The notes: generated from the sequence alone by a model not told the origin. DNA of 64,000 nucleotides from Epiperipatus broadwayi (GCA_028023455.1 JAQFVV010000256.1:235001-299000), one strand, 5' to 3'; positions 11,330 through 22,815 are shown, counted from the stretch's first letter. A program made the numbers and translations.

Positions 11330-11995
11330 AAAACAAAAGAAACTAATCTAAAGTCAATTGAGTAATAAAACTATACAAAGAGAAAATATACTTTATTCAG
11401 ATTCCATCTCTGTTACTCAATATTAGTCTGTGTATAGGACCAGATAAAGCTTAATGTAAAGTTTTTTTTCCAAATTTCTCTCTAAAACATTTAAAAAGAG
11501 TGTCATTGCATTAAAGACAAGTTATTGTGAAGGATCAGTAAATGATAACAGAAGTATTTTATAAGTAAAAAAAAGCCATGAATAAATAAGTAAAAATTCC
11601 TAGGATCTTTCTTTCTTTGATCAGCTGCCCTGACTTTAAAGTTGCATCCTATATATTACTTTATGCAATTAGTTGCACCTCAATATTTTTTAATCATTTC
11701 AAAAAAAATTCATCAATGTTCCAAAAAAAAGCATTATAATAGTGCAATTTTTATATAATATCTTCTATAATAAAATATAGATATACATAGCATCATAAAA
11801 GCATGTTATCATGTGTTCAACTTTGCTAATGTTGAATTCATTCAAACAAATAATTATCATTACACTAAATGAACTTTATATTGTTTAAAGAAACAGTCAA
11901 ACTAAATTATTATAGCATGAGAAGTCAAATTTATTTAAAACTAAGTATCATGAATACCTTTGTGAAAACTGATTAAAGAATAAAAGTACTTCTTT
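11330..11995. other. AT-rich noncoding stretch
   Basis: No gene, repeat partner or RNA recognised between the foldback element and the downstream LTR-like repeat. Confidence 0.5.
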
Positions 11996-11999
11996 AGAA

Positions 12000-12872
12000 G
12001 GTATCTATATATTTTTCATGATATCTGTCATGGAGTGTTTCCTTGTTAATATAGCAAAGATCTTCAGTGTAATGTAGGCATGGCAACAGAATCAAAGCAT
12101 CATCTTGGCAGCAGGATCAGAAAGCTTCACTGGTGAAAGTATCTGGTTTTTAGCAATGCATTTGGGTTTTTACTTCTGCAGAGGTAAAGATTTCAACATG
12201 GTAAAATATTTCATTGAATTTTTCTGGATTTTTTTCTATGTGATTCAAGACCCTACTGCTTTTTCTTATAGATAACCAATAATGTTTCCAGGGTCACTTG
12301 TTATACCTTTCTCCTGTCTCCTGCACAAGCCCAGAATCATCCTTTTGCTTTTGGGAATGTAATCCCCCACACTCGTTATTTTCAAATAATTTTATTTCAA
12401 AATTGTTTATCAAGTTAATAGATAATCCTTTTGTTTTCCATTTAGTACCCATTTTGAGCTGTATAATAATATACTCTTGACAGCTGAATGAACGACACAT
12501 TTTGCAAAGATAAATATAAATTATGTTTGGTGAACCAATTTATATACTTTTTAAAAATAAAAAAAAAAAGAATAAAATTACAGTAACCTCAGAATTATGT
12601 TTATTGTGTATAGACATTCCAATTGGCAATCTTTAGTTAGAGCAGTTTTTTTATTAAAATTTAACATCCTTCTGTAATTATAACTAATTAGATTGATATT
12701 TCTTTTTTAATTATTTAAGTACATTTTTTTTTGCTTTTCTTTCCTGGGTGGTCAAAATACATTTATTACTTATGAGTAAAATATGACTATTACTAATATT
12801 TTTTTATTTTAACAATCTCATTTCCCTCACAAAATATTAATATACCTTATACAAGGTTAATGGTATAATACT
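12000..12872 (-). repeat. LTR-like repeat, left copy (3' LTR of gypsy relic)
   Basis: Matches 20,650-21,528 in direct orientation along its whole length. Shared blocks include TGTCATGGAGTGTTT, GCAGCAGGATCAG, CTGCAGAGGTAA, CCAATAATGTTTCC, TTTTGAGCTGTATAATAATA and TTTGGTGAA[CA]CAATTTA. The pair flanks a minus-strand Ty3/gypsy coding region whose integrase end is nearest this copy, so it would be the 3' LTR. The two small open frames over 12,294-12,500 on both strands are not genes. Exact LTR ends and target-site duplications could not be fixed by eye. Confidence 0.55.
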
Positions 12873-13059
12873 ACCTCGATGGAATGGAGAATCAAAATCA
12901 GGTTTTTGGCTGATTTTATTCTTAGCCAATTTATGTTAAAACTTTTGTTAATAAATCATTATAGACATAATTATTGTAGTCAAACTTTATTTTTTATGGT
13001 CTTACATAAGAGATATCATTAATCTAATATGGCTATATTTGTCTTCAAAACTATCTAAC

Positions 13060-14120
13060 CTCTCTTTAACAGTTTTAGCAGGTGAGCATTATAAGTGCCT
13101 TTTTCCACCTTCTCATTTACTAAAGTGAAGGCATTCGGATTATTTTGTCTAATGATTTGATATGGGTCTTCATTTGAATCCTGAAATTTTTTGAAAAAGT
13201 GTTTATCTGATTGGCTAGAAGTCATGATGTGGATTCATACTTTATCTTTGTTCTGAAAGATATAAGATGAAGAGCATTCTCTATACTGTCTTTATTCCAC
13301 TTTCTAGTTTAACTTACACAATGCTTCCCTTTGGTCTTTTGTGATATTGATGTGCAGCAGGATAATATTTAGTATCATCTGAGCACTTGACTCTCAAAAT
13401 ATAGCCTGAGGTGCAAGTCTAGCTATCCAATTAATATAATTCACCACTTGAGGAAGTTGCTTTACTAATCCTCGATAGTTAGATGACACATATACTCAAA
13501 ATAACTTACCCAGCTTCTGCATAACCTGTTTGCAGGAGTTCAATTGTGGATTACATATTGACATTAAAATACAGATTATGCCCACTCTCTCCATCCAATC
13601 CTGCCAATCCACCATGGTTGGACATAATAGCAGTGGGTTTTTCTACATATTGAAATGTTGGGACTCTTAACCCTCACATGATATTTTGTATTTTCATGGG
13701 ACACTGAATACACCACCACCCTGGAAACACCACCATAAATTTGATAAATATATCAAATGTAACCACTAAATATTTCATTCTTCTAAATAAAGACAATGGT
13801 CTATAAAAGTCTATGGCCAACAATTCATTGGGTTTCTGAGAATAATGAAGTTTAATGACTCCTCATAAGGTTGTTTATTGATTTGGTCTTTTAACAAACT
13901 TCACATCCATTCAGGATGGATATTTCATTAGACCTCATTTTAGGTCAATAGAATCAAGTTTTTAAAAGATGCTCAATTTTATTTGCCTCATAATGACCAC
14001 ATAAGCAATGAATATATATGATCAACTGATTTCACTTGCCTATCATCTCAACTTATTTCAATTTACATTGATTTTATTTAGTAATATTCTCTCTTTCAAC
14101 TGATACTGTTTCTAATAGTT
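13060..14120 (-). pseudogene. Gypsy integrase relic
   Basis: Integrase inserts retroelement cDNA into the host chromosome. On the minus strand, 13,990-13,880 gives a zinc-binding-like N-terminal part (IEHLLKT...FY.PKMRSNE..., then CEVC), an HHCC-type region as in Ty3/gypsy. Core fragments follow at lower coordinates (NPQLNSCKQVMQKLGKLF near 13,540). A C-terminal part near 13,200-13,065 (EDPYQIIRQNNPNAFTLVNE, then AHLLKLLKR) resembles the GPY/F-type tail. Stops and frameshifts are frequent, and the catalytic DDE residues cannot be placed with confidence. It lies directly downstream of RNase H, the order normal for Ty3/gypsy. Confidence 0.6.
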
Positions 14121-14203
14121 TGCAATCTAGTCACCTTCTCACATTTTTATCATGCCTTTTGCTCTCCAGATTTTTAATAATTTTCTGGTATTGGGAATCC
14201 TTT

Positions 14204-14660
14204 TTATTTACTGAACAGATGATATAAATCTTTTTCAATGGATTTATATACTTCTTGTCCAATGATTGCCAAGTATACATCCTCAACCTGAGGGTATTTT
14301 GAACTAGCTGGAATAGAATGGGGAATCAAGATATCAGCAACTACATTTTTTGATCCCTTATAGTACCTAATTTCATAGTTAAATTCTTGTAGAAACAGAC
14401 TCCAATAAGCAAGATGATTATTGATCAGGTAGCTGTGGTTAATAAACTCTAAGTTTTTGTGGTCCATAATGAGGACCACAGCACAAATCAAGGCTAGCAC
14501 TGTCTCCATGAGAGAAAAATTATGTTCTGGGCCTTTCAAGGGCTGGCTGATAAAATACAGTAATCTGAGGCAACCATCTTCTTGTACCTGTGACAATGTA
14601 ACTCCCAATCCATATTCACTGCTGACCATCCTCAAACAATAAGTGGCTTTTTAAAATAAG
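14204..14660 (-). pseudogene. Gypsy RNase H relic
   Basis: A 143-codon minus-strand frame ends at 14,204. Its order of motifs is that of the Ty3/gypsy RT-RNase H region: GLGVTLSQVQEDG, then PEHNFSLMETVLALICAV (usually E-x-N/Y...E-x-L-A-hydrophobic), DHKNLEFIN (usual D-H-x-x-L) and YEIRYYKGSKNVVADILI, matching the family's Y-x-I-x-Y-x-P-G-x-x-N-x-x-A-D-x-L-S-R with changes. RNase H would degrade the RNA strand during reverse transcription. The proline of the Y-x-P-G signature is lost and the final S-R is altered, so activity is unlikely. The methionine is internal; the true frame is part of a longer pol. Confidence 0.8.
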
Positions 14661-14859
14661 AATATGCCAGCATTACTTGTTTATAAACTTATTATTAATA
14701 TGCTCAAATTCTTTATCCTGCTGCAATGCACATTTACATGGTACATTATTTTGTATCAACTGCAGAAGGGGCTCCATACCCATAGCAATTTTTTTGTAAA
14801 ATGTATTATAGAAGTTGCACAGCCTAAAAATGACTGAAACTAACTCTTTGTGCAGGTTG

Positions 14860-15570
14860 TAGTTAAAATCTTAATGGCTTGAACTTTATCTGGTGAGGTT
14901 TAATGCTCCTGCTATTCACCCGATATCCCATTAAACTCACTTCTTCAGGTTCACAGCCTTTCTGCAAATTGATTCTGATACCCTTAGTCTTATATTCTTG
15001 AACAAACAACTGTAATTGATCAAAATGTTTTGCTGTGTCACTTGACAAAATGATTAATATGGTGACCAAGTCTTTTATATTAGGTAATAGCACATTGTCC
15101 AAATATTTCAAGAGTCCTACTCCACTGTTTTTAACCCCAAAGTATCTGATTAAATTGATATGAAATTTCATTATACTTAAGACTTCAAGGACAGAGATAT
15201 AATTTGATCTATTAATAACTGGCAGTCAAATCTCAAAAGGCAAAAGTACTTTTTTCATTAAAATTAGTTAATGAGGTATATTTCAGTCTGGCAATGTTTT
15301 TTGATTCAACTGCTTATCATCTATATAGAATATAAAGGAACCATCTTTTTTATCATATTACAAGAGGGTTGTTAAAAGGTAATGAACACTTAGATATTGT
15401 CTCTCTTTAACATTTGAAGTAACTGCTTTTCTACCTCCTCTCTGTTCAGATAAGATACCATATATGATCATGACTGTATGGTTGGTTATATGTTCAAACC
15501 ATTTGATAACTCTTGGTATATTGATAAAAATTAAACTGGTATCAGCAAAAAATGTCTTAATCTATTTTGT
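14860..15570 (-). pseudogene. Gypsy reverse transcriptase relic
   Basis: The minus-strand frame 15,171-14,863 (102 codons) holds FGVKNSGVGLLKYLDNVLLP, a palm segment like the family's F-G-L-x-N-A/S-x-x-x-F-x-R-x-(M/L)-(D/N), and later IRINLQKGCEPEEVSLMGYR followed by VNSRSIKPHQIK, the typical end of a gypsy RT. Between them the catalytic Y-V/I-D-D box is lost: the sequence reads VTILIILSSDT. Upstream, 15,170-15,560 carries earlier RT parts in broken frames (EEVEKQLLQMLK and a PLYSI.MI region). The RT therefore cannot be active. It sits between protease and RNase H. Confidence 0.75.
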
Positions 15571-15599
15571 CATTTTCTATTTATAAGTCATGACTCCTT

Positions 15600-15960
15600 A
15601 AGCTTGGAAGTCACTTCCACCACTTGGCCTCATTTTGTACACAACATGCTTCAGCTGATATAGACAAACCTTTTGGCCAGATTGTTACAACTTTATGCCA
15701 TAAATAATTTAATATTGTTTCATAGTCCATTTTGCATCCAGTTTTATGCATGAAATTGAACCCCAAAATAATACTAATTCCTTTAGAATGAGTAGCACAT
15801 GAGATACATGTTTTCCCCACTCCTATCTACACCTGGACTTGCTTGTTGCCTAATTTGATCTTTCTGCTATTGGCTAGAGTCACTTGTACTGATTTCAAAG
15901 GGAAGGTTTAAGTATTAGGTCCTCATTGACAATGCATTCATATATGGTTTTAGAAATCAC
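15600..15960 (-). pseudogene. Gypsy protease region relic
   Basis: A 69-codon minus-strand frame (15,820-15,611) contains CATHSKGISIILGFNFMHKT, where ILGFNFM resembles the hydrophobic-L-G-M/x-D-F block after the flap of retroelement aspartic proteases, followed by GCKMDYE. The D-T/S-G active-site region would lie just upstream (15,830-15,960), where only broken frames remain. Position between gag and RT supports the call. Confidence 0.5.
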
Positions 15961-16499
15961 TGATATTTGGCTGCCTGATTCAAACAAAGCATAACTTTGT
16001 CTATGTTTTAATTGTATTAAAATCTTAGGATAATTCTGCAAGGAGAATGTAATTCTCTTTTTAACTCATTTACAAATTAAAGCTATCTACTTTTTTAATA
16101 TTGGACTTGCTTTCTATGTTGTTCTTATGTACCATTCTCAGGTCTTGAATCAAATAGCATGTACTTGAAGGCCCCAGTGGTCTTTGTCATTTCAGCGTTA
16201 GCTTAATTTCAGTTTGATTCCCACATGGGGAGGATTATTGCCATATATTCTCATTACTCATTATATTGAATTTGATTTCTGCTCTGCAGTTCATCCATGT
16301 TTTTTTTTCTCTACTTTCTATAAATTTTCTCCAATTTTTTTTTCTTATGCCATGGTATAGATCACTCTTTTCTTTTGTCTCATCCTGAGGCATTTAGACT
16401 CCTCATTATTGAAGGCACTAGATAAATATATTATCTGTTCAATTATCTTAAACACTATATCTGCCAACAGATGCTTCATCAACCTTTAAAAGTTATATA

Positions 16500-17300
16500 T
16501 TATAATTCTTATGATGTCATTTTTTGCTAATGGTATACTATTAGAGCTTGAAGTTTGCCTAACTGCCCTGTAAAGAATGGCATATAAGGTTCACCAGGAT
16601 GACATTTCACTGTGAGACCTGATGTTTTATGCTTCTTAGCAGTCTTTATTCCAGTAGGATTTTATTAAGGTTTGCTTGCACTGTGTGAAGCAGCTTGGTT
16701 TCTCAAATAAACATTCCCATCATACTTGTGAAGTCCCTTGCAGTTATCTGATAGCTACCACTAGCTTAAACATCTTATCCATTGTGTTGATTTTAAACAT
16801 CTCTCCAAATTGCATAGATGTTCTATATAGGTGACACCCTAGTATATCCATAAAAATTTTGATTTTTAAAAACTGGATCACTATATTGGTTGTAGAATGT
16901 GGTTGGTTTGTATTGACTTTCATATTTTTGCTTTCCTTCTGGATCTTTACTTTCAACTTATTTGTTTGTTCATACTCTGTTTTTTTCTGTTTATTATTAC
17001 TATTTTCTGTTTCCATTTTCTCAACTTTGCCATTACAGCAGTCTATCTTTTCATCTACTCTTTGGCTCACTTCTTTTATCATTTTTTTATTGTCTCTTCA
17101 AAATTCTCTTGACTTTTCTTTACCTCTCTAATGATTTCCCTATTTTCTTCAATTATTCTTTCCAAATAACTAGCATTTCATCCATAAATTCCCTCAGGAT
17201 TTACTTAATTGTTTCAGCATCTAATGGAGTGATATTCTTCTTTGTTTCCAATTTGCTGATCTCTGATATATTATCTTTAATTATGTTATTATCATTTTAT
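16500..17300 (-). pseudogene. Gypsy gag relic with coiled coil
   Basis: Gag forms the particle of the retroelement. The minus-strand frame 17,082-16,744 (112 codons) starts with a lysine/glutamate-rich heptad-like segment (SQRVDEKIDCCNGKVEKMET) and ends LYRTSMQFGEMFKINTMDKM.FKLVVAIR, which resembles the capsid entry of retrotransposon gag (aromatic-x-x-Q-F...K-hydrophobic-x-L-hydrophobic). Upstream to 17,300 the minus strand continues in broken frames (FMDEMLVIWKE, ISEISKLETKKN), extending the coiled coil. Plus-strand open frames here (16,859-17,315) are hydrophobic shadows. Downstream to 16,500 the capsid and nucleocapsid parts are too damaged to read. Confidence 0.55.
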
Positions 17301-17310
17301 TCCCAATATA

Positions 17311-17620
17311 CTTAATAATTAATATTACATTCTATTTCAAATTTTATTTAATAATAAGTCTTTTATTTCAACGAATTACTACTTACTATTTAATATTACA
17401 TTCTATTTTTAATTATTTAATAATGCATCATATTATTTCAAAGCCTTACTACCTAAAATTACTACTTACTATTTAATATTACATTCTATTTTTAATTATT
17501 TAATAATGCATCATATTATTTCAAAGCCTTATTACCTGATATCATGTTCTATTTCTAACTGCATTTAATAATGTGTGGTTTTATTTCAAAATGTTAATAC
17601 TTATTTAAATGAGATATTTA
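17311..17620 (+). repeat. Irregular tandem array, ~65-85-bp units (left part)
   Basis: At least four units share TACT[TA]A[CT]TATTTAATATT, ACATTCTATTT and TTTAATAATGCATCAT-like blocks, starting near 17,321, 17,392, 17,475 and 17,537. The same units resume at 18,205-18,310 on the far side of the foldback element. Confidence 0.75.
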
Positions 17621-17653
17621 TTTTATATAGCGCTATGTTTTATAAACTGTAAT

Positions 17654-18211
17654 AGTAATAATCAGCCATTAAGCTAATGCACTTGCACTTTGTAGATTTT
17701 TAACTATAAATGAATACTCTCACTTCCAAACACAAGATAAAGTCTTTGTGAAAAGATAGAATAAATCCATCTATCCTATCAAACCAAATGTTTATGTATG
17801 GGCAAATCTTAAGCATTTGAAAATGAGAGTGTGAAGATGTTAAGTGATCACTTTAAATTACTTTTACTATGCCTGAATGAATTACGCTTGCAAAATTTTC
17901 TAGAATTTATGATATGTCATTTACATATGTTTAATTTCAAATAAGAATGACATATGATAAAGTCTAGAAAATTTTGCAAGCAAAATTCATTCAAGCATAG
18001 TAAAGGTAATTTAAAGTGATAGCATAACATTTTCATGCTCTCATTTTCAAATGCTTAAGATTTGCCCATACATAAACCTTTGAGTTGAAAGATATATGGA
18101 TTCATGCTTTCTTTTCACAAAGACTTTATCTTGTGTTTAGAAGTGAGAGTATTCATTTGTAGTTAAAAATCCACAAAGTGCATGTGCATTAGCTTAGTGG
18201 CTGATTAATAC
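17654..18211. mobile_element. Foldback element, ~268-bp inverted arms
   Basis: The left arm 17,654-17,921 and right arm 17,946-18,211 are reverse complements with a 24-bp spacer. Paired landmarks are AATCAGCCATTAAGCTAATG with CATTAGCTTAGTGGCTGATT, GGGCAAATCTTAAGCATTTG with CAAATGCTTAAGATTTGCCC, and GCAAAATTTTCTAGA with TCTAGAAAATTTTGC. There is no coding capacity. It splits the tandem array on each side, so it inserted after that array formed, inside the gypsy relic. Confidence 0.88.
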
Positions 18212-18310
18212 TTATTATTTAATATTGCATTCTATTTCTAACTCTATTTAATAATACATCATTAGATTTCCAAGAATTACCATTTAATAATTAATATTAC
18301 ATTTTCCAAT
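18205..18310 (+). repeat. Irregular tandem array (right part)
   Basis: Contains TACTTATTATTTAATATTGC, ATTCTATTTCTAACTCTATT and a second AATATTACATT block, the same unit as at 17,311-17,620. Interrupted from it by the foldback element. Confidence 0.7.
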
Positions 18311-18781
18311 CTACCACCCACCTACTGATTCATTTGCTCTTTGATCATTTGTTTGTGTATTATATCTGTTTTTTTTTCACTTTTAACTATACACATGGAC
18401 AGTTTCAAAGAAAAATCAATTGAAGAAAAACAAAATCATTCAAAAAAAATTCTCTGTTTTTTTTATTAACTTTGTAATGATGTTCTCTGGTGTAAGATGG
18501 TCATGGCTTCAAAACACTTGAAAACTGTCAGTTTTTACATTACCATAGTGTTTTTATGCTTATTTTAAAGCTTAAAAAATACCATCATTATGTAATTAAA
18601 AAGTACCATAAGATGCTGCCCTCTCTAAAATTATTTTACAGTAAAAAATCAATAATATTGACTCTAGAAGCTACAACAATGGAAGAAGACATGCTTTTCT
18701 AGATGCTGATTGGTTGTTTCTCATGTTGAACAAAGGAAGGGCATCTGTCAATAATTTTCATTGATCACACTTCTTTGTTTT

Positions 18782-19095
18782 GATTTTCAAAATGAAAATG
18801 AATGTTTTAGAGTATTTTTTAATATTTTTTCACATGTTATAAATTATTTTGATAAAATATGCTGAAAATATAATTATTTTAAAAAAATAGTAAAATTTTA
18901 GTAAAAAAAATCAGTGCTTATCAACAATTTTCATACTGTGCAACAATTTCCATTGCCCCAAGCTCTTTATTTGATTTTCAAATGAAAATTAATGTTTTAG
19001 GGTATTTTTTTGAGAGGGGTTACATATAAATTATTTTGATAAAATATGCTGAAAATATAATTATTTTAAAAAAATAGTAAGATTTTAGTAAAAAT
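18782..19095 (+). repeat. Direct duplication, 190-bp period
   Basis: 18,782-18,907 and 18,973-19,095 share GATTTTCAAAATGAAAAT, AATGTTTTAG[AG]GTATTTTTT and AAATTATTTTGATAAAATAT, then GCTGAAAATATAATTATTTT. Similarity is very high, which suggests a recent local duplication. Confidence 0.85.
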
Positions 19096-19430
19096 TCTTT
19101 AATTTTACATGAATGTAAGTTGAGAAAGAATTCAATGATATCCACAGCATTTTCTAATTTGTTATGAACTTTCTTTTTAGGCCTTCTGCTATTGATTATT
19201 TTTATAGTTATAAATAGAAATTTATTTTCTAAAAAACTTTCATTCACTTTTATAATCTGACAAATTATTAATATACTTTTTACAAACAAAACTAAGACAA
19301 ATATAATATTAAAGATGAATATATTTTTACTGCTGATTCTGTAATTGACCAATTAAAAGTTTAGAGTTTTACCTCACTCAGCCAACTAAAATATTTGTCA
19401 TGGGAAGGGTTAATGATTATTTTTTAAAAA
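19096..19430. other. AT-rich stretch, no supported gene
   Basis: A 110-codon minus-strand frame (19,020-19,352) is Ile/Phe/Lys/Asn-rich and overlaps the duplicated block. I read it as chance. Confidence 0.45.
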
Positions 19431-19829
19431 TTTATGATTTTATTTTTGGTCATGTTGACTCCTATCACATTGGGCTTCTTTTTTGTAGCGTCACTTTGGG
19501 CCATCATTGTACCAAGTACAATCTTTTTTATATTTTCTTCATATTTTTGTCATATAGAGTTTAAACATATATATATATTGAGAAATCTGCATTGATATTT
19601 TTCTTGTTTAAATTCATTCAAAAAACAAAAAAAAAAATCTCTTTTTCTCTTTTTATTAACAATTGTTTTTTTTTATCATTTATGAGTTTCTTTTTGGTCA
19701 CATTGACTCCTAAAATATTTTTGTCTCTCTGGTTACGGTTTTATTTCTTGTAGATTCACTTGGGGACATCATATTACCAGGCAACAGTCTTTTTTATATA
19801 TTCTCTATACTCCTGTCACATGGGGTTTA

Positions 19830-19845
<16 letters not shown>
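19431..19845 (+). repeat. Imperfect direct duplication, ~248-bp period
   Basis: Both copies (about 19,431-19,580 and 19,679-19,845) share TTTATGA.TTT.TTTTTGGTCA, TTGACTCCTA, TTTCTTGTAG/TTTTTTGTAG, ACATCAT.TTACCA and GTTTAAACATATATATAT. Both end in a short AT microsatellite. Confidence 0.7.

Positions 19846-19869
<24 letters not shown>
19833..19869 (+). repeat. (AT)n microsatellite
   Basis: About 18 AT units at the end of the second duplicated block. Confidence 0.95.
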
Positions 19870-19872
<3 letters not shown>

Positions 19873-20649
19873 ACAGATATATATACAATTCTTAATATTA
19901 ATGTGATGAAATCATATCTTTAATTAAATAACAATTGAATAAATTAGATTTAAAGATGTGATTATGTTTCCTGGCCAACCAAAACTCCAGGTGATAATAT
20001 AAGATATTTTATTAGAAGTAGCAACACATAGTCATAAAACTTGAGACAGTTTTTATTTATTTTTTTAGATGCCAGTGCCAGTGAATTGGTTCACTGAACC
20101 CACTGGCTTGAAGTTAACTAATTACTTTATCACTTATGGAATGATTACTATTTTTAATTAGATTACAAACTGATTGAGTGAATTCGCATTCATTTATCAA
20201 AGTAATAAAAATTACAGAGATTGCTGAGTTCTAATTTTTAGAATAACATTTAATCAATAAATAATACAAATTACTTAAGTACAAACTATTTGTCTATATG
20301 CTCTACTCTTGAAATCTTACTAGTCCATACATGTAATACCCAATTTGTTAATAATTATAATTTTAAAATCAATAAATTATACAGATTAAACACATTAATA
20401 AATAGAAATACAAATAAAGTTTATGCAGATTACACATAAATATCTAGAAATACAAACACATTTTTATTAATAAGAATATTCTCTGGATAAAGGTTATTAT
20501 TCAATTACAGTTGCTTCATAGAGAGTTTATCTTATTTGACTAAGAATTGTACAAAAAAAAATCATCCTCTTCTTACCATAAATATATCTGTGATTTTTTT
20601 ATCAATGTACAGTTATGACTTTTACCATGGCCATGGATTTTGTGGTTCT
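19870..20649. other. AT-rich stretch, no gene seen
   Basis: If the flanking repeats are LTRs, the gypsy 5' leader and primer-binding site would lie just left of 20,650. I could not identify a primer-binding site. Confidence 0.4.
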
Positions 20650-21528
20650 TAATATCTTTTCCATAATATATGTCATGGAGTGTTTTCTTATTAATATAGT
20701 AGAGACTTCAATGTGATATAAGCATGATGATGACATCAAAGCATTATCTCAGCAGCAGGATCAGGATTCAGCCCTGGTGAACATATTTGTGTTTTAGCAA
20801 CTCATGTGGGTCTTCACTGCTGCAGAGGTAATTGTTTTCATGTGATCAAACATTTTCTTAACTTTTTTGGACCTTTTTTATGTGATTCAAAATTCTACTG
20901 TTTACTCTTGTAGAAAGATAACAACTAGCCAATAATGTTTCCATGGTCACTTTATATATGCTTCTGACTCCTGTGCATGCATTAGTCATATCTTCATTTT
21001 TCTTCTGGAAATTTAATTCCCCACACTTTATTTTTAAATAATTTTTTTTCAAAATTGTTTACAAAGCCAACAGATAATCCTTCTGTTTTCAATTTAGTAT
21101 GCACTTTGAGCTGTATAATAATATACACTTAACAGGTGAACAAATTGCATGCTTTACAAAAGACAAATATATAATTAGGTTTGGTGAAACAATTTATTTA
21201 TTCACTTTTTCTCTTTCTTTTTTTAAATAAGACTAAAGTTACATTAACCTCAGAATTTCATTTATTGTGTATAGACATTCGAATCAGCTATCTTTAATTA
21301 GAGAGATTTTTTTATTAAGATCTAACACCTTTCTTCTTTCTCTAGTTATAAGTGATTAGATCAAATACTTTTTTTATAAGTGCTTTTTTTTTGCTTTTTT
21401 TTCTGGATGGTCACACAAATAGATTTATTACTAAAACATGACTATTATTAATATTTTTCTTTATTTCAACAATCTCCACTTCCCTTACTAAACTACTAAT
21501 AATAAACATTGTATCAGGTCAATGGTAC
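20650..21528 (-). repeat. LTR-like repeat, right copy (5' LTR of gypsy relic)
   Basis: Direct-orientation homologue of 12,000-12,872 (blocks listed there). It lies on the gag side of the minus-strand gypsy relic, as expected for a 5' LTR. The spacing gives an element of about 9.5 kb including the later foldback insertion. The two copies are clearly diverged, so the insertion is old. A 64-codon minus frame (20,858-21,052) is incidental. Confidence 0.55.

Positions 21529-21572
<44 letters not shown>
21529..21572 (+). repeat. (TA)n(TG)n compound microsatellite
   Basis: TA units pass into about 12 TG units directly at the edge of the LTR-like repeat. Confidence 0.95.
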
Positions 21573-21984
21573 AAAGTACACAATGATATTTTGACTGAGC
21601 TATGATATAATGATAGATAAAATAATATGAATATATAAGTAATATTTTTTATTATATTTTGTGATATTTTTATTTTTATTTGTTTAATTACATTTGTTTA
21701 TTATATTATTTATATATTTATTTTATTTATCATTAGACTACAAATATATTATTATAAAGAAGGAACAAATATAATATTATAAAGAAGAAACAAACTTCCA
21801 GTCAGGCACTTTAACAAATTTGCATGTGCTCACCAATGAGCATCAGTTTAAAAGCATAAGTGTGCACTTCTTTTTATAGATTATCTATATATGTCACCTT
21901 TGCTCACAGGCAAGTACATGTTAATTCACAAAAGTGCATGAGTAGAGGTTTGCTTCTTTTTTTTAATATTCATTTATCATTACA
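21573..21984. other. AT-rich stretch with a short direct repeat
   Basis: ATTATAAAGAAGGAACAAA at about 21,750 recurs as ATTATAAAGAAGAAACAAA about 26 bp later. Otherwise no gene is supported. Confidence 0.45.
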
Positions 21985-22032
21985 TCATAGCTCTGAGGAA
22001 GACTGCACCACAGTTAAAACCTCAGGTATGTA
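21985..22032 (+). other. Hammerhead-like motif, probable Penelope terminal fragment
   Basis: CTGAGGA fits the hammerhead core pattern CUGANGA. It is followed by a short stem (ACTG...CAGT) and an AAAAC block where GAAAC would be expected, then CCTCAGG, which can pair back to the start (CTGAGG). Penelope-like elements carry such motifs in their terminal repeats. The expected G of the second core box is missing, so it would be inactive. It overlaps a 72-codon incidental frame. Confidence 0.35.
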
Positions 22033-22059
22033 TGCATGCATATATATATATATATATAA

Positions 22060-22690
22060 TTTTCTATTAAGTGTTTGATGAAAGGTGTCCAAATTGTATT
22101 TACATAATTTTTTTATCAGAATTTATTAATGCATATCAATTTTAGACTTTTTCAACTCTCAGTATATTTGAAAGTTTATCATGAAAAAAAATCTATTGCC
22201 ACTAGATTTTTTTTATTTAACCATTTAAATTAACCTTTTAACTGCTAATTAAATCATTGGTTGTATGAGGTAAAAATCAAAGCTTTTAATTGGCCAACTC
22301 ACAAACTGAAGACAAAGCCTATTGTTAAAACATATTCGCCTATAATATTAAATTCAACTCAGATACATTTATAAAAAGTATATTATTAATTTTTCAGGGT
22401 ATGAAGAGAACGAAAGTTCTTTCAAAAATAAATTACTATTTATTTATTCTAAAATATTCAATTTCGGCAACATAAAAGCTATAATATAAACAAAAAGATC
22501 GACTTTTACGTTATAGAAAAGTAAATATTTCTTTTTACTACAGCTTCAATATTTTTACAAAAATCTTCGATATTTTTCGAAAATAATTTTGTTTTTTTAG
22601 TTTATTTTTTAAAAATTATTTTTAATTTGTCAAAATATTCTTTTATAATACTTAAAATTGGATTCGAAATGAAAATCTCAGCGTTTTTCT
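22060..22690. other. AT-rich noncoding stretch
   Basis: No open frame or repeat partner found. Confidence 0.45.
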
Positions 22691-22699
22691 TTATTTTCT

Positions 22700-22815
22700 T
22701 TGATCAGGCGGTTTCTTTGTTCTTTCCAGCCAATCAGAATGTCTTTTTCGGCTGAGAGCTTGCTAAGAACCAATCACAAATAATGTTCTTTCTTTGTTTA
22801 GGTTTAAATGCGTTT
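22700..22815 (+). promoter_or_regulatory. Double CCAAT block, promoter-like
   Basis: Two CCAATCA boxes (CCAAT at 22,730 and 22,770) lie 40 bp apart in the only GC-richer island nearby, followed about 30 bp later by the weak TATA-like TTTAAATG. NF-Y-type promoters often have paired CCAAT boxes. No transcript or gene is visible downstream, so this may be a promoter of a lost gene, an LTR fragment or chance. Confidence 0.25.

Noticed and set aside
16859-17315. Three overlapping plus-strand hydrophobic frames
   Set aside because: Antisense of the lysine/glutamate-rich gypsy gag, which yields Phe/Leu/Ser runs.
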